This document shows, in pieces, positions 9,540-18,586 of a DNA stretch of 64,000 nucleotides. The notes beneath the pieces were generated by a model that was not told the DNA's origin, searched no databases, and saw only the letters and a list, made by a program, of their open reading frames with translations. The stretch covers positions 1 to 64,000 of the forward strand of contig CACMJT010000004.1 of the NCBI GenBank assembly GCA_902614065.1, read 5' to 3'. Position numbers and translations under genes: made by a program. Numbering within the stretch: position 1 is the stretch's first letter; every line of letters begins with the position of its first letter. The stretch is from an uncultured Bacteroidota bacterium. Lineage in GTDB: Bacteria; Bacteroidota; Bacteroidia; Flavobacteriales; Flavobacteriaceae.

Positions 9540-10679
9540 CTCTTTTTTTAGGTATTTGAGTTCCCGATTTGTTTGCCCACCAACAGACGAGTTTTCTTGA
9601 GCTCTCCTAACTAGATAAGGTACAAGATTTTTAACTGGACCAAATGGTAATATCTTAGCAACATTATAGCCTTTTTGTGATAGATTAAATGTAATGTTAT
9701 CACCCATTCCATAGAGTTGACAAAACCAAATATTATTTGAATCATTCTTTAAGGAATATTTATCCATCATTTCAAGAACTAGGTAATTAGACTCCTCATT
9801 GTGACTTGCAACAAAAATATCAACACCTTTTATATTACTAAACAAAAACCTCAAAGCTTTATTAAAATTATTATCTGTGTCATGTTTGCTTTTACAAATT
9901 GGAGATTGGTAATCATTTTCCTTTGCTAGTTGTCTCTCTTTCTCCATATAAGCTCCTCTTACTAACTTAAAACCTAACCTAAAATCACCTCTGTCCCTAA
10001 TTAGCTTCTTTAAATAATTTATTCTATCCCACCTGTATAATTGAACTGTATTATATATATATGCTTCGCTCCCTCCATTATATTTCTTCATCATTTTCAA
10101 TACTAATTCATCTATTGCATTTTGAACTTCATACTCCTCTGCATCAACTAATATTTTTACTTTCATTTTTTTTGCATATTCAAATATTCTATCAAACCTT
10201 TTTTCAATATTAAACCAATTAGATTTTTCTTTATCATTTAAATTTTTTTTGGATGACTTTTTCTTAAAAAGTTTATAACTGCCAAGCGAGGTAGGCTTAA
10301 AAACCGAGAATGGCATATCATTTTCTTTGGAAAGCTTAATAATTGTTAACTTTTTTTCAAATGCATTATCGAAATCCTTTTCATTTTGCAGAGATTCTAT
10401 TGAATAATCTAAAATGGAGAAAACATTTTTTTTCTTCATTCTTTTTATAATATCTGAACATTCAGTGATGCTAACTCCACCACAAAATTGTTCATATATT
10501 GTTGCTTTTAGAAGCCATTTTATTGGAAAACCCAGTTTCAAAAAAAATAAAGTAACAGCTGATAATATTTTAACTAAAAATCTTTTTGTGATCAAGCTAA
10601 ATAGAAAAATAGATTTTCGAATCTGTGATGTCTTTTTCAAGTCATATGCTACTTCTGTATTCTGAAATAAATTTTGCAT
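9519..10679 (-). CDS. Proline dehydrogenase (stand-alone)
   Basis: 386 residues, the usual size of the single-domain flavoenzyme in Bacteroidota. It oxidises proline to pyrroline-5-carboxylate using FAD and passes electrons to the quinone pool at the membrane. The (beta/alpha)8 barrel has FKLVRGAYMEKER with FAD-contacting and substrate-contacting residues and the C-terminal GQTNRELKYLKKE, which is typical of the family. The N-terminal ~70 residues are helical and partly hydrophobic. The partner P5C dehydrogenase is not in the window. The gene is divergent from aroB and convergent with the small membrane protein. Confidence 0.9.
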   Translation of the reverse strand: MQNLFQNTEVAYDLKKTSQIRKSIFLFSLITKRFLVKILSAVTLFFLKLGFPIKWLLKATIYEQFCGGVSITECSDIIKRMKKKNVFSILDYSIESLQNEKDFDNAFEKKLTIIKLSKENDMPFSVFKPTSLGSYKLFKKKSSKKNLNDKEKSNWFNIEKRFDRIFEYAKKMKVKILVDAEEYEVQNAIDELVLKMMKKYNGGSEAYIYNTVQLYRWDRINYLKKLIRDRGDFRLGFKLVRGAYMEKERQLAKENDYQSPICKSKHDTDNNFNKALRFLFSNIKGVDIFVASHNEESNYLVLEMMDKYSLKNDSNNIWFCQLYGMGDNITFNLSQKGYNVAKILPFGPVKNLVPYLVRRAQENSSVGGQTNRELKYLKKELIRRNS

Positions 10680-10740
10680 TAAGTCAAATTTAAACTTAAT
10701 TGTTCTTTTTTTAAAATGTTGTTTATTTGCATAATCAAAA

Positions 10741-11790
10741 ATGAAAAAAATTATAACAGATACTTATGCAATTGAATTTGAATCAGGTTATGATTCTCTT
10801 AATAAAATTATAGATAAAAAAAAATATTCAAAAATTTTTTTATTAGTTGATGAAAACACTGAAAATTATTGTTTGAATATTTTCAAAGATAAGACGAATT
10901 TATCCCCTAACTTAATTAGAATAAAGTCAGGCGAAGAAAATAAAAACATTCATACTTGTATAAAAATTTGGAACACACTCATTAGTTTGAATGCTGACAG
11001 GAAAAGTTTATTGATAAACCTTGGGGGAGGTGTCATTACTGACATTGGGGGGTTTTCAGCAAATACTTTCAACAGAGGAATTGATTTTGTTAATATTCCT
11101 ACAACTTTACTTTCAATAGTTGATGCCTCCGTTGGAGGGAAGACTGGTGTTAACCAAAATGGCATAAAAAATAAGATTGGTACTTTTTATGATCCAAAAC
11201 TGGTAATTGTTGATACTGAATACCTAAAAACACTAGAACAAAGACAAATTAATAGCGGTTATTGTGAAATTTTTAAACACAGCTTAATATCAAAAGAAAA
11301 CTCAAAGTTTGAATACTTAATGGATTGCGATGAAATTAATTTCTCATTAGACATTATAATTAATTCCATAAATATTAAAAACAATTTTGTTGTTGAGGAT
11401 AAATATGAAAAAAAACTTCGCAAAGGCTTAAATTTTGGACACACTATCGGTCATGCAATTGAAACGCATTTTATGTCAAGTGATAAAAAACTATTGCACG
11501 GTGAAGCAATAGCAATTGGTATTATTATCGAATCATATTTATCAAAACAGATGTATGGTTTTGATATTGTAAAGGTTGATAAAATCAAAAATCATCTCCT
11601 AACAATCTTTCCTAAGGTCAAATTCAATTCTAGTTCCATAAATAATATTATTAAAGTGATGGAACATGATAAAAAAAATAAAGATAAACAGGTAAATTTT
11701 ATTCTTTTATCAGACATAGGAAAGCTCATTTTTGATGTTAATGTTCCAAAGTCAACTATTCTAAAAGCTTTTGAATATTATAGTGAATAA
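10741..11790 (+). CDS. aroB: 3-dehydroquinate synthase
   Basis: 349 residues. The NAD-binding region contains GGGVITDIGGF and the TTLLSIVDASVGGKTGVN stretch; the zinc ligands are the Glu in YCEIFKH, the His in FGHTIGHAIE and the His in LHGEA. It converts DAHP to 3-dehydroquinate, the second step of the shikimate pathway, in the cytoplasm. It stands alone, divergent from proline dehydrogenase with 61 bases between them, and ends two bases before the convergent ppc gene. Confidence 0.96.
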   Translation: MKKIITDTYAIEFESGYDSLNKIIDKKKYSKIFLLVDENTENYCLNIFKDKTNLSPNLIRIKSGEENKNIHTCIKIWNTLISLNADRKSLLINLGGGVITDIGGFSANTFNRGIDFVNIPTTLLSIVDASVGGKTGVNQNGIKNKIGTFYDPKLVIVDTEYLKTLEQRQINSGYCEIFKHSLISKENSKFEYLMDCDEINFSLDIIINSINIKNNFVVEDKYEKKLRKGLNFGHTIGHAIETHFMSSDKKLLHGEAIAIGIIIESYLSKQMYGFDIVKVDKIKNHLLTIFPKVKFNSSSINNIIKVMEHDKKNKDKQVNFILLSDIGKLIFDVNVPKSTILKAFEYYSE

Positions 11791-11792
11791 AT

Positions 11793-14366
11793 TTAAGCTG
11801 AATTTCTACTTGCATTAATATTGCCAAAAAGAGATCTTGTTACAATTTTTTCGAAGACAACAATTTGATTTGATTCATTAGGATGATTTTTTCTAAGAAA
11901 ATTTATATGTTGAAGAGCATACTGTTGGATCGTTACAAGAGGAAGTATTATTTTTTCTCTTACATCAACTGATGCTTTATTTGCAGGCTCATTTTGCATC
12001 AATTCAGTATATCCTGTAAGTTTTAATACCATTTTTTTTGTTAATAAATACTCTTTGTATATCAAATTCCAAAATTCCCCATAATTTTCATTTTTAGACA
12101 TATAGGCAGTTAATTCGAAAAAGGACTTATTCAAACTCATCATACTATTTGAAATTAATGCTCTAAAAAAGGGAACCTCACGGTAAAGTTTCTTTACTTG
12201 ACTAAAATTATTTTTTTCTTGAAAATACATGAGTGCTGACCCCAACCCATAAAAGCCAGGAACATTTTGTTTTAATTGTGCCCAACTGCCAACAAAAGGA
12301 ATGGCTCTTAAACTATCAAAATCAAAGTTAGAGTCATCGCCAGACCTTTTAGAGGGTCTACTTCCAATGTTAGTTTTAGCATAATACTTAATTGTTGTCA
12401 TATTTTCTAAATAACCCAAAAAACTAGGATGGCTTTTAAATTCTTGATATGCTTTATGGCTAATAGTTGACAGTTCTTCGATTACTTTTCTATTTTCTTT
12501 ACTAAAAGTATCACTTTGATTATTTATTTTATTTTTAATTGCCGAACTTATAAGTTGCTCTAAGTTATACTTGCATGAGTCAAGTGTACCAAAATTTGAA
12601 CTAATTGTTTGTCCTTGAATTGTAACTTGAATATCATCAGATTCAATAATACTTCCCAGGGAACTGTAAAATTGATGTGTATTTCCTCCTCCTCTTGCGG
12701 GTGGTCCTCCCCGTCCATCAAAAAACTTAACTTTTATTTTATGCTTTCTTGAAATTCTAGTTAGTTTTTCTTTAGCCGTTAAAATTTTCCAATTTGCAGT
12801 CAAATATCCACCGTCTTTAGTTCCGTCAGAGAATCCCAGCATGATTGTCTGTTCATTATTTCTGTAAGATAGATGCTCGCGATATGCATCATTTGAATAT
12901 ATCTTTTCCATAATCTCCACGGCAATATCTAAATCTGAAATTGTTTCAAATAAGGGTATAATATCAAATGTATTCTTTTTCCACCCTGATATTTTAAACA
13001 TTGTAAAAACCTCCAAAATATTAATTGCTGTTTGATTATTACTAATTATATATCTGTGACAGCCTGATTCACCATTTGATTTTTGAATTTTTTGCATTGC
13101 TCTTATTGATCCCAGTGTTGACGAAACCAATTCATCACTAAAAAAAGAAGGTTTAAAATTCCCATGTAAAGAAGACAAAAACTTAGATTTCTCAATGTAG
13201 TTCAAACGGGTATAATTATTGAATTCAGCAGGTTTGATTTTTTTTATAATCTTATTGAAAACATAAGAGTGAATTCTTGAATCTTGTCTAATATCAAGTG
13301 TTGCAAAATGATAACCAAAGATTTCAACCTTTAAAATTAAGTCATCAAGTTGATCTAGAAATAAAGATTGATGTTCATCAATCAATATTTTTCGAATATT
13401 TTTAAGTCGTAATTTTAAGTCATTAAGACCAAGTTCAACATTAACAGAATCTTGATTCATACTTACATAGAGCCGATTTTCAATTTCTGAGATTTCAGAT
13501 TCGATATTTTTAAAAGTTAACCTTCTTCTCAATTTTCTGACATCACGATAATAATTTTTCAATATATCTGATCTAAGTTTAAAAGCAGTTTTAATGGTAA
13601 TTTTTGTTGTTACAAATGGGTTGCCATCCCGGTCTCCACCAGGCCAAAATCCGAGAGAAATTAAGTTAAAGTTTTTAAAATCATTTTCATAAATATTTGA
13701 TTTTACGTATTTAAAAATATCAGCAATAGAATTATAAAAAACATTTTCTAGGTACCAACATAAATTCACCGCTTCGTCAAAAGGAGTAGGTTTTTTTGAT
13801 TTATAAAAAGGAGTTTTTCCGAGTTGTGACAATAAATCTTTGATGTTTTTTAAATCATTGTCTTTGATAGCTTTTGAGAGGTCTGTTATGATACCTAGAA
13901 CAGAGCCAGGGTAAAATTGGGTAGGATGGGCTGTTAGAACAGGTCTTACACAAACACTGTTTAAATATTTATGTAGCTTATCTCTGTTGTCATTAGTTTC
14001 AAATTCTTCTTTAAGATTTCTTAAAGTACCTACTCCATCAAGATTGTTTATTTCTCTGAAAGATGCATCCTCTATTGCATCAAAAAGGACAACCTGACGT
14101 TCGATGTACTGTATGAATCTAAACAACAAAGAAATTCTTTCTTGCTTATTGTAATCCTCACAGTGCTTTGAAAAAAAGTTATCAATTATTTCTAAAGGTT
14201 GGGACTTGTTTTTAAACCCATTTTTACACATTGCTGTTAAAATTGGTAAAAGTTGTCCGGTATCTGAAATTAAATCATAAGGAAGGGTTGCAAAAACACT
14301 ATTATAAACATGGTATCTGGATAGGACTTTTTCCTCAAACCTTTCCTTTTTGGTTAGCTTATTCAT
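11793..14366 (-). CDS. ppc: Phosphoenolpyruvate carboxylase
   Basis: 857 residues, slightly shorter than the ~880 of enterobacterial enzymes, as is common in this phylum. The catalytic His is H147 in LTAHPTQ; other motifs are FWPGGDRDGNP, GFSDGTKDGGY (for the GYSDSxKDxG loop) and the Arg-Gly loop FDGRGGPPARGGG. It makes oxaloacetate from PEP and bicarbonate, replenishing the TCA cycle. The C-terminus ends NASRNSA in place of the classical NTG, which is usual for Bacteroidota. It lies five bases after the Lrp/AsnC gene, so the regulator probably shares its transcript. Confidence 0.96.
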   Translation of the reverse strand: MNKLTKKERFEEKVLSRYHVYNSVFATLPYDLISDTGQLLPILTAMCKNGFKNKSQPLEIIDNFFSKHCEDYNKQERISLLFRFIQYIERQVVLFDAIEDASFREINNLDGVGTLRNLKEEFETNDNRDKLHKYLNSVCVRPVLTAHPTQFYPGSVLGIITDLSKAIKDNDLKNIKDLLSQLGKTPFYKSKKPTPFDEAVNLCWYLENVFYNSIADIFKYVKSNIYENDFKNFNLISLGFWPGGDRDGNPFVTTKITIKTAFKLRSDILKNYYRDVRKLRRRLTFKNIESEISEIENRLYVSMNQDSVNVELGLNDLKLRLKNIRKILIDEHQSLFLDQLDDLILKVEIFGYHFATLDIRQDSRIHSYVFNKIIKKIKPAEFNNYTRLNYIEKSKFLSSLHGNFKPSFFSDELVSSTLGSIRAMQKIQKSNGESGCHRYIISNNQTAINILEVFTMFKISGWKKNTFDIIPLFETISDLDIAVEIMEKIYSNDAYREHLSYRNNEQTIMLGFSDGTKDGGYLTANWKILTAKEKLTRISRKHKIKVKFFDGRGGPPARGGGNTHQFYSSLGSIIESDDIQVTIQGQTISSNFGTLDSCKYNLEQLISSAIKNKINNQSDTFSKENRKVIEELSTISHKAYQEFKSHPSFLGYLENMTTIKYYAKTNIGSRPSKRSGDDSNFDFDSLRAIPFVGSWAQLKQNVPGFYGLGSALMYFQEKNNFSQVKKLYREVPFFRALISNSMMSLNKSFFELTAYMSKNENYGEFWNLIYKEYLLTKKMVLKLTGYTELMQNEPANKASVDVREKIILPLVTIQQYALQHINFLRKNHPNESNQIVVFEKIVTRSLFGNINASRNSA

Positions 14367-14371
14367 TAAAA

Positions 14372-14851
14372 CTAAGCTATTTCATTGAAAATTTTATGCA
14401 TCAACCTTTTTTTATCATTAATGCTTTCCTCTAACGAAATCATCGTTTCTGTTCTTGAAACACCATCAATATCATCTATCATAAAAATAATCTCTTTAGC
14501 ATGATTAGTGTTTTTAGATCTGATTTTACAATAAATATTAAATCGACCAGTTGTTATGTGTGCTACAGTAACGAAAGGTATAGAATTTAGTTTTTCAAGG
14601 ACTTCATTAGTTAGATGGGTCTTCTCAAGAAAAATACCTATATAAGCGATAAAGGTATAACCCAATTTTTTATAATCGAGTTTAAGTGAGGAGCCACTAA
14701 TTATACCAGCATCTTCCATTTTTTTTATACGAACATGCACTGTACCAGCGGAAATAAGCAATTTTTTGGCAATATCAGTGTATGGAATTCTTGAATTATC
14801 AATTAATAAATCAAGAACTTTATAATCAATTTCGTCTAATTTAAATTTCAT
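14372..14851 (-). CDS. Lrp/AsnC-family transcriptional regulator
   Basis: 159 residues. The N-terminal winged helix-turn-helix (about 5-55, with RIPYTDIAKKL and the recognition helix SAGTVHVRIKKME) is followed by the RAM/AsnC ligand-binding ferredoxin-like domain (about 65-150). Such regulators respond to amino acids and bind DNA as dimers or octamers. It is directly upstream of ppc and divergent from an XRE regulator across a 330-base AT-rich region with palindromic sites. The ligand cannot be deduced. Confidence 0.92.
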   Translation of the reverse strand: MKFKLDEIDYKVLDLLIDNSRIPYTDIAKKLLISAGTVHVRIKKMEDAGIISGSSLKLDYKKLGYTFIAYIGIFLEKTHLTNEVLEKLNSIPFVTVAHITTGRFNIYCKIRSKNTNHAKEIIFMIDDIDGVSRTETMISLEESINDKKRLMHKIFNEIA

Positions 14852-14982
14852 AGTTGTTTTGTTGAGGTTTTAACACCAAAATTATACATTTTTAGAATAA
14901 TTTTCAATAAAATCTATTTTTCATTGAATAATATGTATAAAAAAAAGTTATATCTAAAAATATTTGAGTATTTCTCATCCCA

Positions 14983-14996
14983 AAATGTATACATTT
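14983..14996. promoter_or_regulatory. Perfect 14-base palindrome, candidate operator
   Basis: AAATGTATACATTT reads identically on both strands. It lies about 130 bases upstream of the Lrp/AsnC start and about 190 bases upstream of the XRE start. Symmetry alone suggests a dimeric regulator; which of the two binds is unknown. Confidence 0.4.
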
Positions 14997-15166
14997 CTAA
15001 ACGTATTTAATCAAAAAAAATACAAATTAAGAAAAAAAATAAAAAAAATATATATAATATATTGATATACAATATTTTAATATTACATTTTTAAATCTTT
15101 AGATTAAATATATAAACGATATTTAGACTTATTTATAAAGAATATCATATGTTTTGCTTTATAATT

Positions 15167-15180
15167 TTTACATTTGTAAA
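15167..15180 (+). promoter_or_regulatory. Inverted repeat at the XRE gene start, candidate autoregulatory operator
   Basis: TTTACA-TT-TGTAAA is a perfect 6-bp inverted repeat with a two-base centre, ending three bases before the ATG at 15184. This is where an XRE-type repressor would be expected to block its own expression. Confidence 0.45.
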
Positions 15181-15183
15181 CAA

Positions 15184-15519
15184 ATGGAAATGAATGAACG
15201 TATACAAAAAGTGTTAAACAATAGTGGTCTTTCTGCGTCTGATTTTTCAAAACGATTAGACATTCAAAGATCAAGACTTTCTCACATTTTAAGTGGGAGA
15301 AACAACGCGAGTCTTGATATTATAAAAAAAATAAACAACAATTTTCCTGAATACACACTAGACTGGCTGATTAATGGTGTTGAGAAACCCCTACTCTATC
15401 CAAAAACACAAATTATAGATAAGAAAATTGAGAAAAAACAGCCAAAATCTATGAATAAAAAAATAAATAAGGTTATATTGTTTTATGATGATGAAACTTT
15501 TGAAATTTTTACAAATTAA
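15184..15519 (+). CDS. XRE-family helix-turn-helix regulator
   Basis: 111 residues from the ATG at 15184 (15190 is the next in frame; an upstream TTG at 15154 is less likely because it would place the inverted repeat inside the gene). Residues about 5-60 are a Cro/C1-type HTH, with SASDFSKRL and RSRLSHILSGRN as the two helices and TLDWLINGVEKP after them. The C-terminal tail is Lys-rich and ends in a short hydrophobic strand motif (VILFYDDETFEIF), which I have seen in other flavobacterial XRE proteins. No phage genes are nearby, so it is likely a chromosomal regulator. The next gene starts 29 bases before its stop. Confidence 0.85.
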   Translation: MEMNERIQKVLNNSGLSASDFSKRLDIQRSRLSHILSGRNNASLDIIKKINNNFPEYTLDWLINGVEKPLLYPKTQIIDKKIEKKQPKSMNKKINKVILFYDDETFEIFTN

Positions 15520-15886
15520 TTTTTTTTTAGTATTCTTTTCGGTACTATTCTTTTCTTGTGATCTTCCTGAGAAAAATTGCTCTCAATTTAAAGTTGGAGA
15601 ATTTAATTTTGAATCCAAAACAGAAAGTGGAATTTATAGTTCCAGGTCTGTAAGGAATGATTCAATTGAAATTGAATTTTTTGGATCATCTATAGATACC
15701 TCAAAAATTACCTGGGTTTCGGAATGTGAATATATTTTAAGAAAGCTAAGACCTAAAACTTTATCTGAAGAAAAAGCTATATCTGTCAAAATAATCAACA
15801 CATCTGAAAAAGGGTACTTGTTTGAATATTCGTTCGTTGGGGATAAAGAGAACAGAGCTCGAGGTAACGCCTTTAAAGTTGATTAA
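15491..15886 (+). CDS. Small lipoprotein, conserved Bacteroidota type of unknown function
   Basis: 131 residues from the third of three consecutive ATGs (15485, 15488, 15491). A lipoprotein signal ends in LFFSC with the acylated Cys at residue 23. The mature domain is about 105 residues with paired Cys (NCSQFKVGEF and WVSECEYIL), predicted mostly beta. Database entries of this pattern are sometimes mislabelled 'DNA topoisomerase IV'; nothing here supports that. It overlaps the XRE gene by 29 bases and is convergent with pssA (4-base overlap). Confidence 0.75.
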   Translation: MKLLKFLQINFFLVFFSVLFFSCDLPEKNCSQFKVGEFNFESKTESGIYSSRSVRNDSIEIEFFGSSIDTSKITWVSECEYILRKLRPKTLSEEKAISVKIINTSEKGYLFEYSFVGDKENRARGNAFKVD

Positions 15887-16617
15887 AGCTTTTTTCTGGT
15901 AAAAATTTTTAAAACTAAGTTTAGTGTTACGTAAATTAATATTGATATACTGAAAAAACTTAATAAATCTTCTTCAATAATTATCAACCCTAGAAAAACA
16001 ATAACATAAAGCATTAATAAAATTAGCAGAAACCTCACATTATCTTTAACGTTTATCTTAATTGAATAAAATTCTATACTACTAACCATCAAAAATGAAA
16101 AAATAATAATCAGGATTATTAAAATTGTATGAGATATATCAATTTGTAAAAATGGTAAACTCATAAAAAACAAGCCTACTGCAGGTGTAGGTAATCCCTG
16201 AAAATTAATCATTGAAATACCGCTATTAAATCTTGCCAATCTGTACATCGCAAATGGAATTAGCAGAAACGAAAAATAAGGTATTAATGAACCTTCCTCA
16301 AGAGTAGAACTCATAAATCTTTCACTATTCTGCATGACATCAAACATCAAAAAACTAGGAGCAATCGAAAATGATATTAAATCTGAGAAAGAATCAAGTT
16401 GTAATCCAATTTTTGAAGTACTTTTCGTTAGCCTTGCAACAAACCCATCAAAAAAATCGAAAATACATGCAATAAATATTAACAGAAACGCAATAAAGTA
16501 ACTTACTTCTTTTGGAAAAGAGTGATCCAGATAATCAGTAATGAACACTATTGACAAAACACCACAAATTCCATTAGAAATGGTTAAAAGATTAGGAAGT
16601 AGACTAATTAATTTCAA
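15883..16617 (-). CDS. pssA: CDP-diacylglycerol-serine O-phosphatidyltransferase
   Basis: 244 residues, several membrane helices (about 8-28, 35-52, 90-110, 130-150, 165-235). The CDP-alcohol phosphatidyltransferase signature D-x2-DG-x2-AR-x8-G-x3-D-x3-D is complete at about residues 53-75 (from DFFDGFVAR to the DSFSD pair). It makes phosphatidylserine, the precursor of phosphatidylethanolamine, in the inner membrane. The decarboxylase (psd) is not adjacent. It is divergent from lnt. Confidence 0.88.
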   Translation of the reverse strand: MKLISLLPNLLTISNGICGVLSIVFITDYLDHSFPKEVSYFIAFLLIFIACIFDFFDGFVARLTKSTSKIGLQLDSFSDLISFSIAPSFLMFDVMQNSERFMSSTLEEGSLIPYFSFLLIPFAMYRLARFNSGISMINFQGLPTPAVGLFFMSLPFLQIDISHTILIILIIIFSFLMVSSIEFYSIKINVKDNVRFLLILLMLYVIVFLGLIIIEEDLLSFFSISILIYVTLNLVLKIFTRKKL

Positions 16618-16664
16618 ATGTTATTATTAGTTTTTATTTTCGTTGCTAAATTAATCAGTTTTAA

Positions 16665-18230
16665 TTGAAATATAGAAATTCCTTTTTTTTAAGCATTTTA
16701 TCTGGTTTAATGCTCGGAATATCATGGCCAACATATGGTTTTTATTTTTTGATATTTATTGCCTTTACACCACTAATTCACCTAATAGAATCAAACAAAA
16801 ATGAAAATATTTTTAAATTAACATTTTTCTCATTCGTAACATTTATGGTATGGAATATAATAACCACACACTGGCTTTATTATGCCACATTGACAGGAAT
16901 GTTATTTGCCATAATTGTTAATTCTATTCTCATGAGTTTAATTGTTCTAGCTTCCTTATCTATTTGGAAGAAATTAAGTTACAAATTGTCCATTATTTTT
17001 TTTATTTCACTCTGGATATGTTTTGAAAAATTTCATCTAAATTGGGATTTTTCTTGGCCTTGGCTAAACCTAGGTAATGTTTTTTCTGAAAATATAAAGA
17101 TCATACAATGGTATGAATACACTGGAGTCTTCGGAGGGACTTTGTGGGTCTTAATATCAAATTTCGTTAGTTATAATTTGCTAAAAAAATTAATTAATCA
17201 TGAAAATTTTAAATCTGATACTATTTATGTTTCTGTTATTATTTTAATCCCCATAATTGTATCTCTCATAATTTACACAAACATTGATGTAGAAGAAGAA
17301 AAAATTAAAACAGTAATAATTCAACCAAATATAGATCCATACAATGAAAAGTTTAACAGATCTGATGATCAAAATTTAAGATACTTAGAATCTATACTTA
17401 ATGATGTAAAAAATAGAAATTCCTTAGTTATTTTACCTGAAACATTTTTCAGTGATGGTTCCATGATTAGCTCCCTCAACTATTCAACACTAGTAGAAGG
17501 ACTTAAGGGAATTAAAGAAAGATACGATACTGAGATCTTAACAGGAATCGAACTTTATGATGTTTTTAATGATTCAAGTAGAGTTAAAAAATATTCAAAT
17601 AGACTTGAAAATAATAGATGGCTTGATTTATTCAACGCGTCAATATTCATTTCTGAAGATATTGATATTTACAAAAAATCAAAATTAGTTGTTGGTATTG
17701 AAAAAATGCCATATAAAAATTTTTTAGAACCATTGTTAGGAACTCTTTTAATTGATTTTGGGGGATTATCCTACTCAAGAGGTTACCAAGATTACAGAAC
17801 AGTGTTTAAGTCAAACACTGGAACAAAAGTTGCCCCAATAATTTGTTATGAATCTATCTATGGTGAATATGTTAGTGAATACGTAAGGAACGGAGCAAAT
17901 TTATTAGCAATAATTACAAATGATGGATGGTGGAACAATACTGAAGGTCATAAACAACATCTCTCATACGCAAGATTAAGATCAATAGAGACAAGAAAAA
18001 ACATCGTCAGAAGTGCGAATACTGGAATATCTGCCGTTATAAATTATCGAGGGGAAATTTTAAAAACTATTGGATATGAACAAGAAGGTCTAATCAACAA
18101 AAATGTTGGAATGAATGACAAAATTACGTTCTATACAAAATACGGAGATTATATATTTCGGTTATGTTTATTTTTTATAATAATAATATCTGCTTTTTAT
18201 TTGGCGAACTTATTGAAAGTTAAAAAATGA
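16665..18230 (+). CDS. lnt: Apolipoprotein N-acyltransferase
   Basis: 521 residues starting at TTG; the next ATG would cut into the first membrane segment. Residues 1 to about 205 are transmembrane helices, and residues about 215-480 a periplasmic nitrilase-like domain with the Glu-Lys-Cys triad (LPETFF, the KMPY/KNF region and IICYES). It adds the third acyl chain to lipoproteins in the inner membrane. This suits the window, which encodes at least nine apparent lipoproteins. It is followed by a small gene and secA on the same strand. Confidence 0.92.
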   Translation: MKYRNSFFLSILSGLMLGISWPTYGFYFLIFIAFTPLIHLIESNKNENIFKLTFFSFVTFMVWNIITTHWLYYATLTGMLFAIIVNSILMSLIVLASLSIWKKLSYKLSIIFFISLWICFEKFHLNWDFSWPWLNLGNVFSENIKIIQWYEYTGVFGGTLWVLISNFVSYNLLKKLINHENFKSDTIYVSVIILIPIIVSLIIYTNIDVEEEKIKTVIIQPNIDPYNEKFNRSDDQNLRYLESILNDVKNRNSLVILPETFFSDGSMISSLNYSTLVEGLKGIKERYDTEILTGIELYDVFNDSSRVKKYSNRLENNRWLDLFNASIFISEDIDIYKKSKLVVGIEKMPYKNFLEPLLGTLLIDFGGLSYSRGYQDYRTVFKSNTGTKVAPIICYESIYGEYVSEYVRNGANLLAIITNDGWWNNTEGHKQHLSYARLRSIETRKNIVRSANTGISAVINYRGEILKTIGYEQEGLINKNVGMNDKITFYTKYGDYIFRLCLFFIIIISAFYLANLLKVKK

Positions 18231-18257
18231 ATTTTTTGTTATTTTTTTAACAAATTA

Positions 18258-18287
18258 TTGCATAAAAAAATTAAAAAATTATTTTTG
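18258..18287 (+). promoter_or_regulatory. Bacteroidota-type promoter for DUF2795-secA
   Basis: TTG at 18258-18260 and TATTTTTG (TAnnTTTG) at 18280-18287 are 19 bases apart, matching the -33/-7 elements described for Bacteroidota housekeeping promoters. The predicted transcript would begin about ten bases before the ATG at 18304, giving a very short leader. Confidence 0.6.
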
Positions 18288-18303
18288 CAAAAAATTATTT
18301 CGA

Positions 18304-18528
18304 ATGTATTGGACACTTGAACTAGCTCAGTATCTTAGCGACGCGCCTTGGCCAGCAAACAAAGATGAACTTATTGACTATGCAATTAGAACTGGAGCCC
18401 CCCTTGAAGTTGTTGAAAACTTGCAAGCGATTGAAGATGAGGATGGTGAAATTTATGATTCAATTCAAGATATATGGCCGGATTTTCCTACTGAGGAAGA
18501 TTATCTTTGGAATGAGGAGGAATATTAA
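18304..18528 (+). CDS. DUF2795 small acidic protein
   Basis: 74 residues, very acidic (many Glu and Asp in the C-terminal half) with Trp-rich ends. It matches small flavobacterial proteins of the DUF2795 family, whose role is unknown. It lies 58 bases upstream of secA behind a clear promoter, so the two are probably co-transcribed; this arrangement is, from memory, found in other flavobacteria. No membrane segment or signal peptide is visible, so it is cytoplasmic. Confidence 0.82.
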   Translation: MYWTLELAQYLSDAPWPANKDELIDYAIRTGAPLEVVENLQAIEDEDGEIYDSIQDIWPDFPTEEDYLWNEEEY

Positions 18529-18586
18529 ATTCCGTGTTTAAAATAATCAGAACTCCTTTTTTCATTAAATTTATTAGCTGTAATCA

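Larger units (their letters stand above)
14852..15183. promoter_or_regulatory. AT-rich divergent regulatory region between the Lrp/AsnC and XRE genes
   Basis: The longest gene-free stretch in the window, about 330 bases of very AT-rich DNA with no plausible ORF. It contains several variants of TACATTTnTA (14885-14894, 14990-14999, 15167-15180) and one perfect 14-base palindrome at 14983-14996. Because both flanking genes encode DNA-binding proteins, these are reasonable autoregulatory sites. No clear TTG/TAnnTTTG promoter can be fixed in it. Confidence 0.5.

Noticed and set aside
15184-15886. Prophage or mobile-element remnant suggested by the XRE regulator and AT-rich region
   Set aside because: No integrase, transposase, attachment repeats or phage structural genes are present, and the neighbours are core chromosomal genes.
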